From positions 1-7,558 of the forward strand of contig JBOFMT010000045.1 in NCBI GenBank assembly GCA_051658525.1: a stretch of 7,558 bases of DNA, given 5' to 3'. A model generated the notes under the pieces. It saw only the letters and a program-made list of their open reading frames with translations, had not been told where the DNA came from and did not search any database. Position 1 is the first letter of the stretch; each line of letters begins with the position of its first letter. Below are positions 6,447 to 7,558 of the stretch, piece after piece. A program made the position numbers and the translations under genes. The DNA comes from JBOFMT01 sp051658525. Its GTDB lineage: Bacteria; Bacillota_I; Bacilli_A; Erysipelotrichales; Erysipelotrichaceae.

Positions 6447-7317
6447 AGTCACGAACATGTTGTTCATAGGCAAGTGGGTCATGCATAAAGCTCTCCGCAT
6501 GATCACTATCTTCCACCAACCAAAGCGTACTCGTTCCACGGTGCGCTTTTTCTAATGCTTCACTCATCTCTACCGGTGTAAAGTGATCTTCTTTCCCATG
6601 GATGTACAAGGTTGGTACATCACAATGTGCAACCGCAGCACGAACATCTACATCTCGAATTGAAAATCCATACAGTAATCGACACCAAATGCTAGCACCA
6701 TATAAAAAGAAGTCCGGTAATCCCGTTTGCTGTTTGAGTTGAAAGCTCAATTCATCCCACAAACTAGCATAAGGACAATCCGCAATGACAAATGCAACAT
6801 CCGAATCGAGGGAAGCACTTAACAGCGCCGTACTAGCACCCAACGATTCCCCATGTAGACCAATTTGTGCACCAGGATGTTGTTGGCGAACCCATGCGAT
6901 CAAAGCTTTTAAGTCATGTTGCTCATAGTAGCCCATTGAAAGGGCAGCGCCACTACTAGCTCCATGAAAGCGATGGTCGTATAAATAACAATGAAATCCA
7001 AGACGCTGAAACATCAATGCATATTTTACACTTCCATAACGGGTATAGGAGAATCCATGCGCCAAAATACAAACGCGATTGGATGGTTGCAATGCGGGTA
7101 AATACGTAACAGCTAATTCCACACCTTCCAAGGGGACATTTTGATGTTCCTTGACAAGTGTAGACCACTGCTCTGCTCTAAATTTCCCATCTTCCACTTC
7201 TTTTTCATAACTTTGTTCTAAGCTGAATTTTCGTGGTTGCATCACCATGCGCAATAAGAACCATGTCAGTAAACTATATGCTAGCAGTAAAAACAAACCA
7301 ATCCATACAAGCCACAT
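6424..7317 (-). CDS. Membrane-anchored alpha/beta hydrolase (serine hydrolase), 297 aa
   Basis: This is an alpha/beta-hydrolase with one N-terminal membrane anchor (residues 1-22, WLVWIGLFLLLAYSLLTWFLL) and a soluble domain of about residues 60-295. A complete triad is visible: nucleophile S158 in GESLG, D244 in HGKEDHFTP and H273 in DSDHAES. HGF (87-89) is the likely oxyanion element. The layout resembles YqkD-like or BAAT-type family members; the substrate is unknown, and an ester or peptide-like bond is only a guess. The anchor has no cleavage site, and with few charges before it the topology is uncertain. I chose the ATG at 7317 because CGGAGG lies 7 nt upstream (7325-7330); an ATG 8 codons earlier has no ribosome site. 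It appears monocistronic and overlaps the icd 3' end by 23 bp. No hairpin follows its stop codon. Confidence 0.9.
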   Translation of the reverse strand: MWLVWIGLFLLLAYSLLTWFLLRMVMQPRKFSLEQSYEKEVEDGKFRAEQWSTLVKEHQNVPLEGVELAVTYLPALQPSNRVCILAHGFSYTRYGSVKYALMFQRLGFHCYLYDHRFHGASSGAALSMGYYEQHDLKALIAWVRQQHPGAQIGLHGESLGASTALLSASLDSDVAFVIADCPYASLWDELSFQLKQQTGLPDFFLYGASIWCRLLYGFSIRDVDVRAAVAHCDVPTLYIHGKEDHFTPVEMSEALEKAHRGTSTLWLVEDSDHAESFMHDPLAYEQHVRDFILEQVH

Positions 7318-7324
7318 AAGACAA

Positions 7325-7330
7325 CCTCCG
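7325..7330 (-). promoter_or_regulatory. Ribosome binding site deciding the hydrolase start
   Basis: The minus strand reads CGGAGG, 7 nt before the ATG at 7317. It favours the start MWLVWIG, which places the membrane segment directly at the N-terminus. Confidence 0.75.
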
Positions 7331-7347
7331 TTTTTTTCCATACGTAT

Positions 7348-7358
7348 ACTGTATCACA
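7348..7358 (-). promoter_or_regulatory. Extended -10 promoter of the hydrolase gene
   Basis: The minus strand reads TGTGA-TACAGT, identical over 11 bp to the DUF427 promoter. The -35 position at 17-bp spacing (7371-7376) is poor and abuts the T tract of the tRNA terminator. A TATAC run just downstream is a possible alternative -10 box. Confidence 0.5.
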
Positions 7359-7378
7359 TTTTCATGCAGGATTTCTAT

Positions 7379-7404
7379 AAAAAAAAACATCGCTTAGCGA
7401 TGTT
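7379..7404 (-). terminator. Intrinsic terminator of the tRNA-Leu gene
   Basis: The minus strand forms AACATCGC/GCGATGTT, an 8-bp stem with a 3-nt loop, followed by a T run of about nine. It begins 10 bp after the encoded CCA and isolates the tRNA transcript from the downstream hydrolase gene. Confidence 0.9.
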
Positions 7405-7414
7405 ATGTATAACC

Positions 7415-7501
7415 TGGTGGCCAAGGTCGGACTCGAACCGACACAGTATCTCTACCGGCGGATTTTGAGTCCGCTGCGTCTACCAATTTCACCACTTGGC
7501 C
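7415..7501 (-). tRNA. tRNA-Leu (anticodon CAA), with encoded CCA
   Basis: On the minus strand a full class II cloverleaf can be folded. The acceptor stem is GGCCAAG/CTTGGCC with discriminator A and a genome-encoded CCA. The D stem is GTG/CGC, the anticodon stem GCGGA/TCCGC with loop CTCAAAA (anticodon CAA, reading UUG), and the T arm GTCGG-TTCGAGT-CCGAC. The long variable arm pairs CGGTA with TACTG around a GAGA loop. The long variable arm and A73 identify leucine. The 87-nt length (84 without CCA) is normal. It stands alone, with its own promoter and terminator. Confidence 0.97.
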
Positions 7502-7512
7502 AGGTGAGTACT

Positions 7513-7541
7513 ATCATACCGTATTTCAAGTTAAAATACAA
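7513..7541 (-). promoter_or_regulatory. Promoter of the tRNA-Leu gene
   Basis: The minus strand has TTGTAT (7536-7541), exactly 17 bp of spacer and TATGAT (7513-7518). Transcription should begin about 5 nt before the mature tRNA end at 7501. Unlike the protein-gene promoters here, it has a recognisable -35 and no TRTG extension. Confidence 0.75.
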
Positions 7542-7558
7542 GTGTTTTTTATTTGTTT

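Noticed and set aside
7247..7468. A 73-codon plus-strand reading frame ending in a PRSDSNRHS-like tail.
   Set aside because: The tail is the antisense translation of the tRNA-Leu gene, a common false gene, and the rest is antisense to the hydrolase gene, its promoter and the tRNA terminator.
1..7558. A new defence, mobile or biosynthetic system.
   Set aside because: I looked for repeats, transposase or integrase motifs, attachment duplications beside the tRNA, CRISPR spacing, toxin-antitoxin pairs and unusual gene fusions. I saw none beyond the signalling protein described above. The window reads as ordinary chromosomal housekeeping DNA.

Overview
The window looks like ordinary chromosome from a low-GC Gram-positive bacterium (Firmicutes). 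The evidence is strong AGGAGG-type ribosome sites, promoters with a TRTGn extension upstream of the -10 box, short intergenic gaps, intrinsic terminators with T tracts, and a tRNA with encoded CCA. An anaerobe of the Erysipelotrichia/Clostridia type is a guess from the overall feel of the proteins, not something I can prove.

Layout, left to right. The left edge (1-45, minus) holds the first 15 codons of a probable ABC-transporter ATPase. A small DUF427 protein follows (166-453, minus) with its own terminator. Divergent from it is a 516-residue signalling protein (580-2130, plus) with PAS, GGDEF and a degenerate HD-GYP-like domain, pointing to cyclic-di-GMP metabolism or sensing. It converges on a compact aconitase gene (2139-4013, minus); one hairpin between them serves both strands. 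Across a 97-bp gap, citrate synthase (4111-5415) and NAD-type isocitrate dehydrogenase (5412-6446) run on the plus strand with an ATGA overlap. A membrane-anchored alpha/beta hydrolase (6424-7317, minus) overlaps the icd 3' end tail to tail. A tRNA-Leu(CAA) with its own promoter and terminator closes the window (7415-7501, minus).

The core is a three-enzyme cluster converting oxaloacetate plus acetyl-CoA to 2-oxoglutarate: citrate synthase, aconitase and isocitrate dehydrogenase. In many anaerobes this oxidative arm mainly supplies 2-oxoglutarate for glutamate synthesis. The acn and gltA-icd units are transcribed back to back from a shared region. That region holds a 24-bp dyad (4054-4077) covering both predicted -35 positions, and its central 14 bp match 12 of 14 positions of the CcpA cre consensus. 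A shared operator is the most useful regulatory prediction here.

I found no CRISPR array, insertion sequence, phage gene or defence cassette, and no convincing undescribed system. The points most worth a second look are the shared operator, the altered HD-GYP-like domain, and the unusually consistent TRTGn promoter architecture.
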